DNA from: Lineus longissimus
Lineage: Eukaryota; Nemertea; Pilidiophora; Heteronemertea; Lineidae
Direction of reading: 5' to 3'
DNA: 64,000 nucleotides
Assembly: GCF_910592395.1 (NCBI RefSeq)
Contig: NC_088319.1
Coordinates: forward strand, 16,926,001-16,990,000
The notes beneath the pieces were generated by a model. That model was not told the origin of the DNA and searched no databases. It saw only the letters and a program-made list of their open reading frames with translations. Positions 11,236 through 24,700 of the stretch are shown one piece after another. The first letter of the stretch is position 1, and each line of letters opens with the position of its first letter. Both the position numbers and the translations under genes were made by a program.

Positions 11236-11393
11236 TATATATTTCAATGTTGTCACTAGGACAAAAGCATGGCAAATGGCGAGTAGTAACAAAATATCAA
11301 AATACACAGAAATTGGATGAAACTGCACTAACCTGTAAATCATATAGAAGCATATATTTAATGTTGTCACTAGGACAAACGCATGGCAAATGG
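11236..11393. repeat. Dispersed direct repeat, ~44 bp unit
   Basis: ATATATTT(C)AATGTTGTCAC and the following ~24 bases occur at 11236-11279 and 11350-11393 with one indel and one substitution, 114 bp apart. They lie just upstream of the transporter start. Function unknown. Confidence 0.65.
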
Positions 11394-11931
11394 CCCAGAC
11401 CACTGGCAGAGAGAACCCACTTAGGCCTACACCCAAAACACTATTAGAATGACAAAGGAAATAAACAAATATGTCTACTGTATCATTATATTCCCTGGGG
11501 CGTCATGGCTTCTTTTATTTTTAGATATATGGATATGGTTATTGAGAACACAGGGAAGATATATACACAAATAAACGATTGCTGAAATAATTGCACTATA
11601 TATTGTACTGGTTTGAACAAATCGTTGACTGATTGGTGAAAATCAATTATCACATCATTCCAATCAAGGCGGTGATGAATTCCTGAGGATAATCAATGTG
11701 TCTGCGACTGCACCACACGTGGTCAGGTCTGTGGCTGTTGTGGTCACCATCCTCGAGCACCCTGTTCAGTCGTAGGTTCCTCTCCTCGCGCGTGTTTAGC
11801 AAAGGGAGAGGCCTGAGTTCAGATTGCTGGTCGTAGGTGTGCTTGGAAGTATGGATTGGACAACGAAAAAGAAACAGTCTCTCGGGTGTTATCTCTTTAC
11901 CTATAAGCCGATAAATAGCCGGTCTCCCTAC

Positions 11932-11984
11932 GCCCCCCCCCCCCCGTCTACGAAGAGGGGGGAGGGAGAGGGGAGGGAGATCAC
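11932..11984. repeat. Poly-C tract followed by G-rich tract
   Basis: A C13-like run followed by a short spacer and a G-rich stretch. The two could pair as a C/G hairpin, and the G-rich side could form a quadruplex. It is a low-complexity region and prone to assembly error. Confidence 0.6.
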
Positions 11985-12577
11985 ACCATCGAAACATGAT
12001 AAATGTATAGTATATACTCACCTCTTACTCGATTCAATCCGAGTTCTGTCCATGTATTGGCTTGTTGGCTTACTCTTACCCCGAACAGCTGTTCCATCTA
12101 CCCAGCTGCTGTACTCTCTATTCTTAGTTTAATATCTAATCAGCCGACATTGTGTGCACAGTAGGAATTGCATAAAACGTCGACATGGGCCTATTGGTTG
12201 TTAAATATATACATGTAAATGATAGGCACTCACAGTGCTAAATATGTTTAAATTGCACTGATGTATGCAGAACAGGCCCATCAGAAGGCCCCCAGGGCAT
12301 CTGCTGTTTAGAATCGAACATCAGAGTCGAATGTCCAAACATCTTCATTTACTGTGTTTCTACACAAATTGGTATTCCATCAGACCAGACACTAACTATG
12401 GCCAAAGGTACTTTCAGCAGTGGGCCTATAGACAAAGGTACAATCAGCAACATATATGATCTAGCTGTTGGCAAGATAGGCCTACCGACATCTGATTTGC
12501 TTTCATAAATGTGATGTCATCAAAAAGGTACAGCACCAGTGAGAAGGGAATTGTCTTGATCGATAGGCATATCTCAG

Positions 12578-12665
12578 TCAGGGGCGTAACATAACCCGAA
12601 GGTTAACACTTTTGGCTCTAACGTCAAACGTTCTCAGTTCGATCTCTGGTGCAAACCCCGGAATT
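12578..12665 (+). mobile_element. Possible degenerate tRNA-derived SINE head
   Basis: GGGGCGTAAC at the start and AACCCCG at the end bracket ~80 bp that includes a B-box-like AGTTCGATCTC. The A box is poor. It is a weak match to a tRNA-like SINE head; no tail or target-site duplication was seen. Confidence 0.3.
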
Positions 12666-12778
12666 TGTTGTTTTGGATACACCGGTGGAGCTGTTTCTTC
12701 AGGATAGCTGTTTGGAGGATGGCCAGACTATCACAGCACTAGAAATAACGCAAGATTAAACAATTAGGAAACAAACAT

Positions 12779-12784
12779 TTTATT
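12779..12784 (-). terminator. AATAAA poly(A) signal, candidate end of the allatostatin-C-type gene
   Basis: Minus-strand AAATAAA 820 bp past the stop at 13603. I saw no closer minus-strand hexamer, so this would give a long 3' UTR. Confidence 0.45.
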
Positions 12785-13602
12785 TCAGACTTTGAAAACG
12801 GAATCTTACACCTCTTTGTGTGAATAAACAATTATTTTCTGACTGGCCTGTCTTTTGAAATACATGTAACGACCGAATGTATTTGGCTGAAGTCATATAG
12901 ATATCTAGATGGAGACATTCACCAGGTCCCTCTGATGGCGCTCCCGCGCGAGCCTGGTTTGTCGGTTTTGGATGTTGGCGCATCTTTCAAGCTGTAAAAG
13001 GAAGTCAGTTCAACCTATCTTAAAGTTCTTTAAAAGCCCGTTTTCTTACATCCATGTACGAACACAGAAAAGTCACAAGAGGACCAACAATACTGAATGT
13101 CGATCCACGGACAGGAATGCAACTTCGTAGATTCATCACCACGTGTCAACAATTTGAGGAACGAAGATTATCGGTATAAGTCCATTTGGTGTTGCCAAGC
13201 TAACTTTCCTTTCATGCGAGATTTCGTGTCTCCATATCCAGTCAGAATGGCCGCATTACTTTCTCACGAGGCTGATGTTGCAGATAAATCAACGAGTTGT
13301 TATTTCGGCGATCTGTAAATGCTTATCATACGATGCTGTGTAGCAGGTGCTCTGGAGAAAGAAGCCATTTTGAAAAGTATTGGTGATATCTCGTGTTTGA
13401 TGTATTGAGCAAAGTAAGAGTGATCTCCAGTGCGCTTTTCTTTTCAAAGTTATTCCTTTTACGTACGCAAATAAACATGAACTAAAAAGTTACAATTATT
13501 TTACAAATATTCCACTGATGGCACTGACATCGGACACCTCCTCTTTCTTTCGCTAGATGGCACTGCTATCACCTTCTCACACCAGACGGCGCTGATGTTC
13601 AT

Positions 13603-13782
13603 CTACTTCCGCCCGTAGCAACTGACAGCGTGGAAGAAGCAATCTCGTACGTAATCCCTCTTTTTGACGAGGTTTGTTACAGCGTTCCCATCATCTCCTT
13701 GCTCTCGCAGACCCTCGATGGCGGCGTCTAACAGCCGCAGCAGCATCCTACCTGTTGCCTCGTGTTCTTCTTTTGTCGCAAC
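13603..13782 (-). CDS. Allatostatin-C-type neuropeptide precursor, terminal exon
   Basis: The acceptor TTTTCTCTCTCCAG ends at 13783; the exon reads 59 codons to TAG in phase 0. Seen: an acidic amphipathic propeptide (ATGRMLLRLLDAAIEGLREQ), a KKR cleavage site, then a peptide containing C-F-F-H-A-V-S-C-Y followed by G-R-K-stop. Six residues between the cysteines and an aromatic residue after the second Cys match the allatostatin-C pattern (C-x-F-N-x-x-S-C-F). GRK would give a C-terminally amidated Tyr, as amidated AST-CCC forms have an amidated Phe. His replaces the usual Asn and Tyr the usual Phe. Known role: cyclic peptide secreted by neurons that acts on somatostatin/AST-C type GPCRs, usually inhibitory. 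No signal peptide is encoded here; the likely first exon is at 34383-34499. Confidence 0.78.
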   Translation of the reverse strand, partial: VATKEEHEATGRMLLRLLDAAIEGLREQGDDGNAVTNLVKKRDYVRDCFFHAVSCYGRK

Positions 13783-14099
13783 CTGGAGAGAGAAAAGATT
13801 TGGAGGTATTGAAATCTTGAAGATGAAAATATCAAATATACCTCTCCATAAATCTAATCGGCTGAGCCCCCCAATCTGAAAAAAAGGAAAAGCAGCTGAA
13901 AATGAACGCATAATAATCAGGTGGAACTTCCCACCCCGGTCCCACCTATTCCGCTATCAGATGTATTAAGTAATAAAGTCAACAAGGGTCACAAGGGTAG
14001 AAGATGGACGTTTTAAGGTATATGTATGTTTCACAGAAAACGAAATGGACATTTATTCTTAGGTATTTTACATGACGGGAAAAGAACCACTGAAGCAAG

Positions 14100-17000
14100 C
14101 GTGCCAAGAGAACATCGACTACTCATCCCCCATCCATGATTACCTGGCTATCATTTCAGAACTCTCAGCATAACATCAGTGATCGTTTGAAAGCAAACGG
14201 GAAAGAACCACCATACCAGAGTTTTTCGCTACGGAAAGAAAAATGCATTTGCACGAACAACTGCCGTTTATAGTTTCAAAGCAGAAGCCGAACCTTAAAC
14301 CATGTTTGTTTTCTTTATCACTCTGCACTAGAACTAATTTACTAGGCATGTGGTACTCGGGTACAGGAAGCATCTCCTTGTGCGAATTGATTGAAATAGT
14401 GCCGGCCTGTTTTGGTAAACAGGTGACAGAATCTCAAAAATACCATCTATGGTGAAAGACATTTAACCCATTATCTTTCATGCTGAATGATTTGTGGTAT
14501 TTGAAGTCATATTCAACTGCTTCACTCACCAAAGAACATGAACTCTTCAAACTCTGAAGGCGATAATGCGTCCATCACACGGAAGTCATAAAAACGTCAC
14601 CATTGAAACATACGGCTTCCTGTTTTACATTTTGTGCAGCAGTGAATCAAAAACAGCTTCTCACTTGCAGAAATACGGATCAATGAGAAACATGGAGAAA
14701 TTATTCTAATGATTATTTCATAGTTTCTCTTTTAGGTTCAGTTTTTTTTCCTTGACGTGTTCATTGGATCGCCATCTGGAAGGTTGACTGTCGTCGGAGC
14801 TTTGATAACTTCCGTGCCTCTAGGATGCCGTGCGCTGTGAGGGGTTTGTTTGAAGTCGGTTATGCATTAATGATCTGTTACCGCTAGAGTTAATAAACAT
14901 AGAGAAGCATTCCAGCCACCCGATCAGAAGGGTATCGCTTGCAAAGACGCTCATCCTACCATGCGCCTTGTTGCGAGTGAGATAAGAGCACCCTCGTTTA
15001 CTTAAGGGATTTATTCATCAGTGCTAAGCGTACTTACTTAACGGACGGGAATTGGCTTAGGGGTAAACCATGCATGTTTCATGAATCACTACTGACTTTA
15101 AGTTGAAAATTTCAAAGAAATGCTTTCAAAGGGGAAACATTAGTGGTAAAAGTTTGGCCGTTTTGCCAATGGCGCTCCAATAATGCTCGTGACTTGCGAG
15201 ACTGTTAAAGCATTTTGGAGGGATTCGAGCCCTGCTGATGACTCTGATAATGACCTTGTCAGACTCCATCTATTGTAGTCACCTAAGCAAGTATCAGACA
15301 TGTAAATTGAATCAAACAACTGTCATATCAATTGATTTTGGCGGAGAATCTGTTAATTCTGTCCGATGCCTTGCATACGGTGGCCTTTAATGCGCGTCAA
15401 CAAGATCCAACAAGCGTTTTCCGTCTCCGAGACACCTGAACTCAATTACTTCTCCTCCACAAAATGCCTCCCCTCACAGCAATAAAGGAAGACAGTTTAT
15501 CATAGTATATCATGATGTAAAAACGATCAGCACCGATGTGGTGTGATATTGAACCAGTTAATTCAGTGAGTTGCTACACCTGCTGCAGCGGAACGGCATG
15601 TGAGGAAATAATGAACATGACGCAAATAATGATATGATACGCGCTGGACGAAAATGCGGCGAAGGTAAAAGGGAATTTCTGTCCGCATGATAGGGTAAAA
15701 CAGTATTGGCCGGTAAGCCGAGAGGGAAATGTTCGATTTTGATCCAAGGTCCCGATTCCATAATTACTCTTTATTCAGAACATACGGGAAGAGACGACGT
15801 ATGGCAGGGAGCGTCATGGAACCACTTTCTTATAACGGAGCATCTATATGTAGTAGTATAGATGGGTAGAGGCTGCATGCGTATACAATAGATTACTCTT
15901 CCCAAGTCTCAGTCACAAGAATCACTTCTCAAAGGTTCTACTGCGTGATGTCCAAAGAACCTGACAATTCTATTTGGTCACTTTCTATATTACTCTTCAT
16001 TTTCATAAATTCACATCCTGGTCATGCAGCTTGAAATGTCATTCCTTATTCCGGTTAAGCAGATAGGCAGTCCTCGATCTTGAAACAGGTGGGCTTCCCA
16101 AACTACTCATTCCATATCCATCGCGTCGTAGACCTGCCCACGACTCAGCTCAAGACATTAACAGGCGAGACTGCTAAGAATATGTGGATGAAGGGCGTTA
16201 TTTGATAGCAGAATTTGGAAGAAATATCCCTAAAAAAGCCGCCTCACAGCATGTTCAAGTGGCTCACTTGTTACATTCATTGTACTTATCGTTATTTCGA
16301 ATTTTCCAAGTTATATATAATGGCCTTATACTGTGGTTTCAAGAAAGGAGAAGACCATAAAGACCGCTTTCAAAGCAAAGAGACGCTGTTTCCTGTCTTC
16401 TTTGCTTCCATAAAGAATAACAAAAAGTACTCTACGAAAGTCGTGGCTTATCTCCATTCATCTCGACAAATGATATTCCAAAGAAATATGTTGTTGAGTT
16501 CACTGACGGGAAGGTGACAATTGTTGGCGGGGGTATCCAAAGGCTGTCAAGCGCTTCCTTAAGACACAGTAGCCGGCAACGAAGGTCCGAATTCAACAAT
16601 GCATAGGTCGGGCCTGTAGTTCGCATTGAACAGGGGAGGCCTACGACATAGTATGCTATACATGCTTCCCGAAATTGGTGGCTTGCATTAGAACTATCTT
16701 TTTCCCCCTTGTCCGTCACTGAAGGCTTTCAAGTGTGTTGGTCAACCATGACTATCTCCTTTGTCCCTCCACCATAAGGCCTAGTTTCCCCTTATGACAT
16801 CACTATTTCGGACACTCAGCGCCCCATTTCTGGAAAGGTGTATACTCATTGTCAGGTATAAAAGTATACCCATATCCGCTTTGATTGTGCTACTAAAGCA
16901 TGAATGCAATGGAATCATGAATGCAAAAGATACAGAAAGATAGAAGAATGGGAGAATTGCCTTCGTAATCGTTTCACCGAAGTTGACCTAGATTCCCTGT

Positions 17001-19220
17001 ACATCATGTGCACTTTTCGCTTCCATAAACGCTGACCCTTCACCATCAACTTAACAAATGTGAATATGATAGCATTGTGCATATTGGGCATACGATATTG
17101 TCAATTGTTTCAATGGGCATCTAGGACATGAAACTTCTGCAATAGGAATCATTCCACTTCAACTTGAATGGTGCTGCATGTACTTCATCATTTGCAAGTG
17201 CGCACAGATCACGGCTTACTCAAGAGACATAAGGTGATGTCATCCATGTCATCTGTGTCATTTGTTTCTTTGCGTTAGTTTGCTGCTTTATCAGAAAAGG
17301 GATGGGTTAGTAATCAGTTGTAATGCATGGTAAAGTCATGAAAGTGATTGGCTGATATGCGTTGTCGCAGTCTATGACTAATGCCAACATTATTTACGTT
17401 GAGTATACCGTACGTCTCGTTTTCAAGTGGAAATCGCACGAGGTAACACCGTAACTTATTACACGCGTTGACAAAACAATGAGACGTGCATAAGAGAATG
17501 CTGCTTAAACATTCAGAAACGTGACAAGGGGACATGAAGTGCCACTTGGGCTGCAAACCATTAATGAGAAATGTTTTCAGTGATTGCTGTTCGACGTCTT
17601 GGCAAAGTCGAGGAGAAAGTCACCTGGAGATTGAACAAGAGTAGCCATTCCAAGAATCAATGGCTAACTTCTTAATGGTTTGTACCATCTAATGCCAGGC
17701 GTGGGAACATATTGCACCACAAAGTTCAAGATCATCCGATCAACGACAAAGAATGCTTGTATATGTCGTCCTTGGTTCAGGAGACCAATTCTGAAACAGC
17801 CCCAGTATGTGAAAGGTTAACATATCATCTCGCCGCTGGATGACATCTTTGATAATATTTATGATATGCATGAATGCAACCAGGCAGAGGGAACGGGCCA
17901 ATCTTAATGCCTTGTTTACAAATTACTCTTTTACCTCAGACCTCTCGTCGGTACGGGATATGTTCGAAGCTGAGGGTATTGCATCGACACCAACCAAGCA
18001 GGTTTTTTCAAAATCATTCGATGCTTTTGTTACTCGTTAAATACGCTTTAGCAGAGTTACGTTGTGCACTCTTCATGAAGACGAATACTGTGAAAGTTTA
18101 GCAGCTAATGAATGCTGATGAAGATAGTGAACTTGTAACCAATATAAAAATACAATGATTCTCCGGCACTGGCAAGCGAATATGGAAAACTTGCTATTTT
18201 CTGCCTCAACGATGATGCTAAGCAACATCTAGGATCGAAATAGCATCTGTATAACCTTATAACGAAATCAACAAGGCCCCATAAAGAAACGGATGCCGCT
18301 AAGGAAAGTTTGTGCTTATAGTTAAAACATGATGCACAACCAACCATGAGAGAGGGAACAACATACTAGTGTCGAGACGGGGTTCTGTCTCTTTCTTTAC
18401 GGAGACACATAGATCCCCCATTAGATATGAGATATGTAATCATTTCTGACAATCGCCTCCCCAAAATGATATTTTTTTCCGTCTAGTAAATGCCAAGTTG
18501 TCATTAGACTCGTCATCTGCACCGACGGGCATTTGAGACTTTTGTATTGGACTATTTTCCCCCAGAAGCAATTAGGCATATTTTCCAATGCGGCCCATAC
18601 TTACTGCATGCTAGACTGTCAGTCGATAACTGTTTGTACGGTTTAGAGTCGAGTACATGAATGTCACTGTCCTTTTTGGCCGCTCAGCGAAAACTACTTG
18701 GCAGATTTTTTTAATGTTTGTTTTTTCTTAATCATAATCTTGGGACCCAACACAATTTTTAGGTTAGAAAAAGTGAGTTTTTCGACGCTAACCTTTCTAC
18801 TCTGATGCATTGGCGGGGGATATTTTGTGAATAACAAATGCTGGCGATTCAACATGTATCAGGCCATGAGTCGATATTCTGCCGTAAGGTCATCACATAA
18901 ACGGCATAATTCATCTAAACGTCGTAGTTTGCGTTGCTAATCCACCAATAGTAGGATTATATGTTACATTGAAGTCACTTCTTACATATACCGCATATGC
19001 CATTTTCTCAGCGAGACCAAGAGGAAACGCTTCAGATGCCCCTTTTATCCGTGTCTGTGTTCGCGCTTAGCAAGCATCACTAGAAGTGATCGGCTTCTTA
19101 CAGTAATTTGCTTTTGAATTATTAAGCGGTATTTCACTAAGCTATCGCACAATTATACAAAACCAATTAAGTTTAATATCACGTCCCTTACTTCTTGTCC
19201 AAGGCTATCTGAAATGACAG
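14100..19220. other. Long non-coding stretch, probably intron of the allatostatin-C-type gene
   Basis: No domain-bearing frame seen. A donor-like site on the minus strand at ~14530 (TTTG|GTGAGTGA) follows a frame reading MDALSPSEFEEFMFFG, but it ends in phase 1 and does not join in frame to the 13782 exon. One GGATTCGAGCCC motif at ~15220 resembles a Pol III B box without an A box. Confidence 0.4.
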
Positions 19221-20345
19221 TCTATGATTTGCAGGTTGAAATTTCTTTTTTTATCATTTCTAGCATCTAACCACAATGCAGCCAGTGCCCGCCAAAAGTC
19301 AGGTACGTCGCGGTCTCCGAGCCTTGTTTGCTACGATGCATCCACAGATGTTTATTATAAACGAGAATGGGAAGTCCCTGCCTTGATTTCCAAACATCAT
19401 TACATGTAGTGTCCCAAGAGGTGAACCATATCTATCCTAACAAAGTTAAACAGATTAAATTCTAGTTAACATTGCATAATTTGATATCCATCGAGTTAAA
19501 ACCAGACTTCGTCGATTCTAACGTCATTGTTAAAGGGCACGGGTGATTTATAGGATTAAAACTTCATCGGTTAGTGTCATTCTTGATAATTCACCTTCCT
19601 ACAAATCCGATCGATTAAAGTTCGTCTCTGATGGACGGAAATTAAAGTTCTTCATTTTGAAGTGAAGGAAGAAAAGTCGATGAACGAAAAAGCTGGCGAT
19701 TCATTTCCTTGAGTGGTGGGGTTAAGAAGTTTGCACCTTGAGGAAGCCTCGATACTTGGTAGAAACTACTCCCATGTTCATGCGGTGGTTCATCAGCATT
19801 GGTGCCGCAATTAGACTTAGTGGAGATTCTTGAATGGAAGCGAGCCTTCTTTATTTCATAGTGACATTCTAAGCAGAAAGTCAAAACGCCGACCTTTGGA
19901 AGAGACATGGTAAACTAAGCTGTAAAAGAGGCGGTTACAATCAGTTATGTTTGGTCACTGAACACTGGCACCGCCATCCTTGACGAGTTCGGGTGTGATC
20001 TGGAGTTGGACCCGAGCGGATCGGTACAAAAGTCCAAAGGTTCGTTTGAATGCCCGGTTACCTCTCGTGGGCTCGAACCTCAGGTTTACTCGAGAACGAC
20101 GACGTGAACGTGAATGACAGCACGTGACCCGACGCAAAACGACCATGGGAAATATGACATCATTCAATCACATTACTCCACTATTGTGTCATGTTTCAGA
20201 TCATTGACCAACACAGATACAGTTTCGTAATATTGTAATTATATTAACAAGGATCACATTGTTGGTTTATAATGATTATTTCCAAACACAATCACCAGAA
20301 CAAAGAGACCTTTACTCGGCAATCAGGGGCCAGTTAATCCCACAA

Positions 20346-20472
20346 GACATATTCATTTTCAGTCATGATGTAATTCCTTGTGACACTCTACCCTACCCTC
20401 GCCCCTGCACGACATGTTCATTTTTGACATCATGTAACCCGCGTGACACTCCTGCTCTACCCTCGGGCCCCA
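20346..20472. repeat. Imperfect tandem duplication, ~65 bp unit, two copies
   Basis: GACATRTTCATTTT...GTGACACTC...CTACCCTCG occurs at 20346 and again at 20411 with scattered substitutions. Confidence 0.6.
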
Positions 20473-21554
20473 GATGAACTCGGCCATTTTATTCCTAGTT
20501 GACTCTTACTCAGAAAGTCAAAAAAGGTCAAACCTTGGACAAGGCATGGTGTGATATCGGAGGCTCCCTTTTGTTTGCAATAATATCTCAGTTACTAATA
20601 TCACTGGTGCCGCAATCGACGGAAACGAAGGGTTTTTCCACTCCACCTCAGCAATCCCTTGAGGTGGAAGGAAAGAAAGAGAAACTTGTCATAATAGATG
20701 CATTTTTCAGACCGTGCGGATGGCAAACCTTTGACATTTGCCGCTATGATATCCGGTAGCACTGTGCCTTGGGGAATGGTTATTGTCAAGAGATAGAAAA
20801 GTGAGGAATCCTATTCATGATGTCGGCGAGCGGTTCGAGTCCCATCATGATCCCGTCAAGACTCTCGTCGTGTTCTCGTGCAGCTGGTGACCGTCAGTAA
20901 GGTCACGAACCTCCGCTTTTATGTCCCGTGGTACGCTGCCAGATATGAAGGCAATGTATTACAAATAAAATCTCTTATTTTAGATTACATGAATTACTTA
21001 TTATTTATGTCAATGTCTTCTAAAGAAAAGGTTCCAGAGGGAAACTCTGTAAGTGAAAATGTTCAGAGTAGTTCAAATTTTGATAAAGGGCGTGGAAGGA
21101 GCTGCGTTTCAGGGAGACTTATGAGCTTCTCACCACTCTTGATCATTGCAAACTGGAACTCCATTGATACTCCTGAGTCCTGGCTTGAGAGATGCAACTA
21201 AACATGTACATGGTTAAGTGTCTTGCCCAGGAACCCTGGATCGGTTCGGTCATACCAAGGCGATAGCTAAGGGAGTCAACAACTATATGCAACTGGCAAG
21301 GTAAAACTGCGACATAAAAACGTTGTTTGTTGCCAAGAGACGAGTAGCAAGATCTATGTTCCTTTTTCCCGTTTCAAAGGTTGGTATTTTCTGATTGGCT
21401 TGTGTACCATAGCCGGATTTCGTCTTCTTGAAGTTTGTGATAAGATATGGGTAGTCACGACCGCTCTTACATGTAGCTATTGGAGCTATGACACTAGGCT
21501 ATTAGGATCTTGATGAATGGAGTGGGTGAAGAGGTCAACAACAACCACGATCTC

Positions 21555-21720
21555 ACCGAAACAGAGCAGGTCATGATATTCCGCCAGTGCAGATTATAAC
21601 ATCATTTGCACCACAAGTGTGGAATTGCAGAAAACGACTTCTTCCTCTATAAACATCGAGCCATTGACTGTCAACCACATCCTGACGAAAGTCCGAGAAC
21701 TAACGGCCTTGGGAAGGAGG
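21555..21720 (+). mobile_element. Decayed non-LTR retrotransposon fragment (pol C-terminal region)
   Basis: The broken plus-strand reading has EQVMIFRQCRL, HHLHHKCGIAENDF and, after a frame shift, EPLTVNHILTK. These resemble the C-terminal part of LINE polyproteins, where an IFRLRTGH...L segment is followed by a C-x-C...QTxxHxLxxCP zinc-finger-like motif. It has an in-frame stop and at least one frameshift, so it is dead. The clade is not resolved. Confidence 0.5.
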
Positions 21721-21779
21721 TTGATCATCAGGAACCTGTATATCTAGGACCAATTTTATGGTGACCAGAACGAATTACC

Positions 21780-24700
21780 CAGCAGACCGCATGCTTTCGC
21801 CCGTAAGATATCTTCTCAACGTGAACTACTCGTTCCCCTTGACTTAATTTGTGGTTGTCAAATTTCCATCTCCCATCATAACCTGGGCATCATTCAGCAA
21901 TTATCAGCCTGATTATAGTCGTCTAGTTCTAATGGCTTGAGACGCCCGCCCTGCCGGCCTGTCTAGTCGAATAGCATTTGAAGCTTCCCCGGGCGCCATG
22001 GGTCGTCGATGGTCTTGACTGGGGCGGGGATGAGAATGGCCCAGCACTGTTACACGGGGATAATTGCTATCTCTAAAAACACTTACCCATCTACTACTAA
22101 CCACAAACCACTTTTTCCAAGTGAGAAAACCGATGATTACGCATACTTTGACAGTAAATTACGGAGTAGCCATCGAGGGTCAGGCGTGACAAGGCGACAA
22201 GATTCAATTATGCGCTTATCGATGATGCATTGAATGCCTTTTGCCCTGCGGGATGACATCACTTTAAGAAGTACATCAGTACCAGACCTGCACATAACAG
22301 AGCTGACTTGTTATTTTTTCATCCTCATCAGGACTCTGAACCTGACGGTGACAATTTTTTCTCGTTATATGTATCATTGTTTGCCGTTTTAAAACCAGAT
22401 CGTTTTGCTACAGGTTCTTTCCCAGCAGAGGGAAATGCTAATGTGCATTATAGCGTATTATTTTTGTACAAAAGGTATGTCTCACCTATGCGCAAGTTGT
22501 CTGAAGGCAAGCTACTCAGTATCGTTCATGAGAAGGCGACCATGCTGGAACCAGGTAGATCGGATTAACTTACACGAAGTCACCGATAGGGGACTCTTAT
22601 ATAAAAGTATATCGCTTGTATGAGGAATGTATTGGTTGCTAAATCAAATCCGACCGAGTCCCCATCTGTGAATAATCGTCACTGGAACACTGTCAATTCG
22701 ACCACCAAGCTCCTCCCGATAGTCTGCCTGTAATGTAACATTTAGAGAAAACGGGAATGTTGTGCTTTTGAACATCGAAACCCTGGGCAGATCACTCAAA
22801 TATCATAGCCGTTATATTCGTAATCAAGTGGAATCAAAGGTTCCCTTTGGTTAAATGATGGATGAGAATTGATTAAGTTTTGGAGGTGAGCCCAGAACAA
22901 AGTGTAGATCAGTCAGAGTATGATGAATTATATATCTTCAAATGTCTGTAGACACATCAAAAGCGATAGAAAACGCGTTCGATCAAAACATAATAGCGTC
23001 CTGATGACGTCATTTCCCCCGGCTCGTGAATATTTGTAACGAACCAGGCATCGAATTTTCCTCACTAAGAGGATTTTAAAAGCACAGTTTCGGATGGTTA
23101 CCTAAGCTGCATGTGCATGCTGTCTTGGTTTCGACAGAACAAGCCGCGGTCGAAGCCAGTTTTCAATATGTTTTGTGCTGACAACTCGTTAAAAGTTAGG
23201 TGTAACATCTCTGTACGAAAATCGAGACTGTCGAGTGGAGCTCAAATTCTGTCCAGACCTTCGAACATCTGGTTTGGTGGTACATTTTAGCTTCACCGTT
23301 TGAGCTTTGTAACATAAGAAGCTTGAAAGAATTTCTAGTCTGATAATCGAAGCTTTGATTTTCAATTAAGCAAACCGTTCCTCGGGGCTCTACCATTACT
23401 ACTGCTGGAGTCAAGCACTAATGATAGAGTTTGGCCAGACGCTATGCTAATTGATTTTAAATATGGTAAGTTATGCAGCCTAACACAGGATCAACAAGGG
23501 AAATAGGGAAATATCCCCCACCATTAGGGAACAGTTTGCTCCTATAAAGCATAAATTTGCTCAGCAAAGACAGTAGTCATTATATTCGGACCTCTTGATA
23601 AGAAGAATACTCAATATAGTAATAAGAAAAAACACCTTAAACTAAAACATGGAGTAGATAATATCCTAAAATTATCCTCAAAACGCCCTTTTCAACATTT
23701 CACTCCATCTTCATCCCGGTGAACTAATCCAGTCACAAAGCGTTATACGCCTTCGGAAATACACGAAAGCTTTTTTCATTTATATTCCGATTACTGAGAA
23801 GCAGTCGAGGGGAAAATGTATAAGGCAATGGTGGGTGTTCAAGAGCGGCAAAAAAGGGAGGTTGTCAAAAGCAATATCTTTCTTTCCTTCGGACAAAGCG
23901 GTTGAAAAGCCTAGACATCTCCTCGTCTACATCTTAAAGAAAATTGTCAAATGATAAATAATAATTGTGTTCCTTGCTCGTAACTCGAAGTCAGTTACAA
24001 TGTTCTTTCTTGAAAGGGACTTTTGGTAAAGGTCACCAGCCACGTCATAGTGCGAAACTGTCCAGCTGTCATTGTTTGTTCCCCGATCTCGATATGACCT
24101 AAAACTCAACCAATCTTTGCAAGACCGTGGTGAGTGGTTTCCACTTAATGATAGCAACTACAGCCTTCCCTTTCTCATTACCCAACCGGGACATAACTCA
24201 CAAACGTATCAATAAATTTCGCTATAAACACTCACATCGGATTTAAGCAATGTTCAATTTTGCCTCGTCGATTTTGAATGACTGACTGTCTTTTAATTCC
24301 TTGCACACAACGAAGTGAATTACGTAGCATCGACGAGTAGTACCACAGCTCCGTCAAATATACAAACATGACAAATGCTGTGTCACCCTTATGGAGTGAT
24401 ATGGTGGACTACCAAGGGGTGCTGTGGTCAGTTTAAACATAGATAGACAATGATTTGGCAATAGCAAGTTGTCCTGTGGTCATGTCGTCATGTCCTGGCT
24501 TGGCCTTTCTGTCCAGGATCGATGAATGTGGAGTATTTACTCTTCAGGGTACATAAGAGTGCAAAAAGTTAAAACTCAACTTGCTGGCAAAAACACTGCT
24601 TTCCTCCAAAGTCTCGTCTGGCCTCAACAGAGTGTTGAACTAAAAAGAATTGTCTGAGCTGTCCATTTATTTATATAATTTTTTCCCGGATGGTTTAGCA

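Noticed and set aside
11041-11436. 131-codon minus-strand frame with repeated ICHAFVLVTTL
   Set aside because: It covers a local direct repeat and the transporter's first exon in another frame; the true frame starts at 11098.
14525-14600. Minus-strand MDALSPSEFEEFMFFG before a good donor, considered as a middle exon of the allatostatin-C-type gene
   Set aside because: Ends in phase 1 while the 13782 exon needs phase 0, and the upstream sequence has a stop without an acceptor.
19224-19409. Plus-strand frame MICRLKFLFLSFLASNHN resembling a signal peptide
   Set aside because: An acceptor-like TTTCTAG falls inside the hydrophobic part and no downstream exon with cysteines or a domain was found.
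20820-20850. GCGGTTCGAGTCCCATC, looked at as a tRNA gene
   Set aside because: B-box-like only; no A box or cloverleaf at the right distance.
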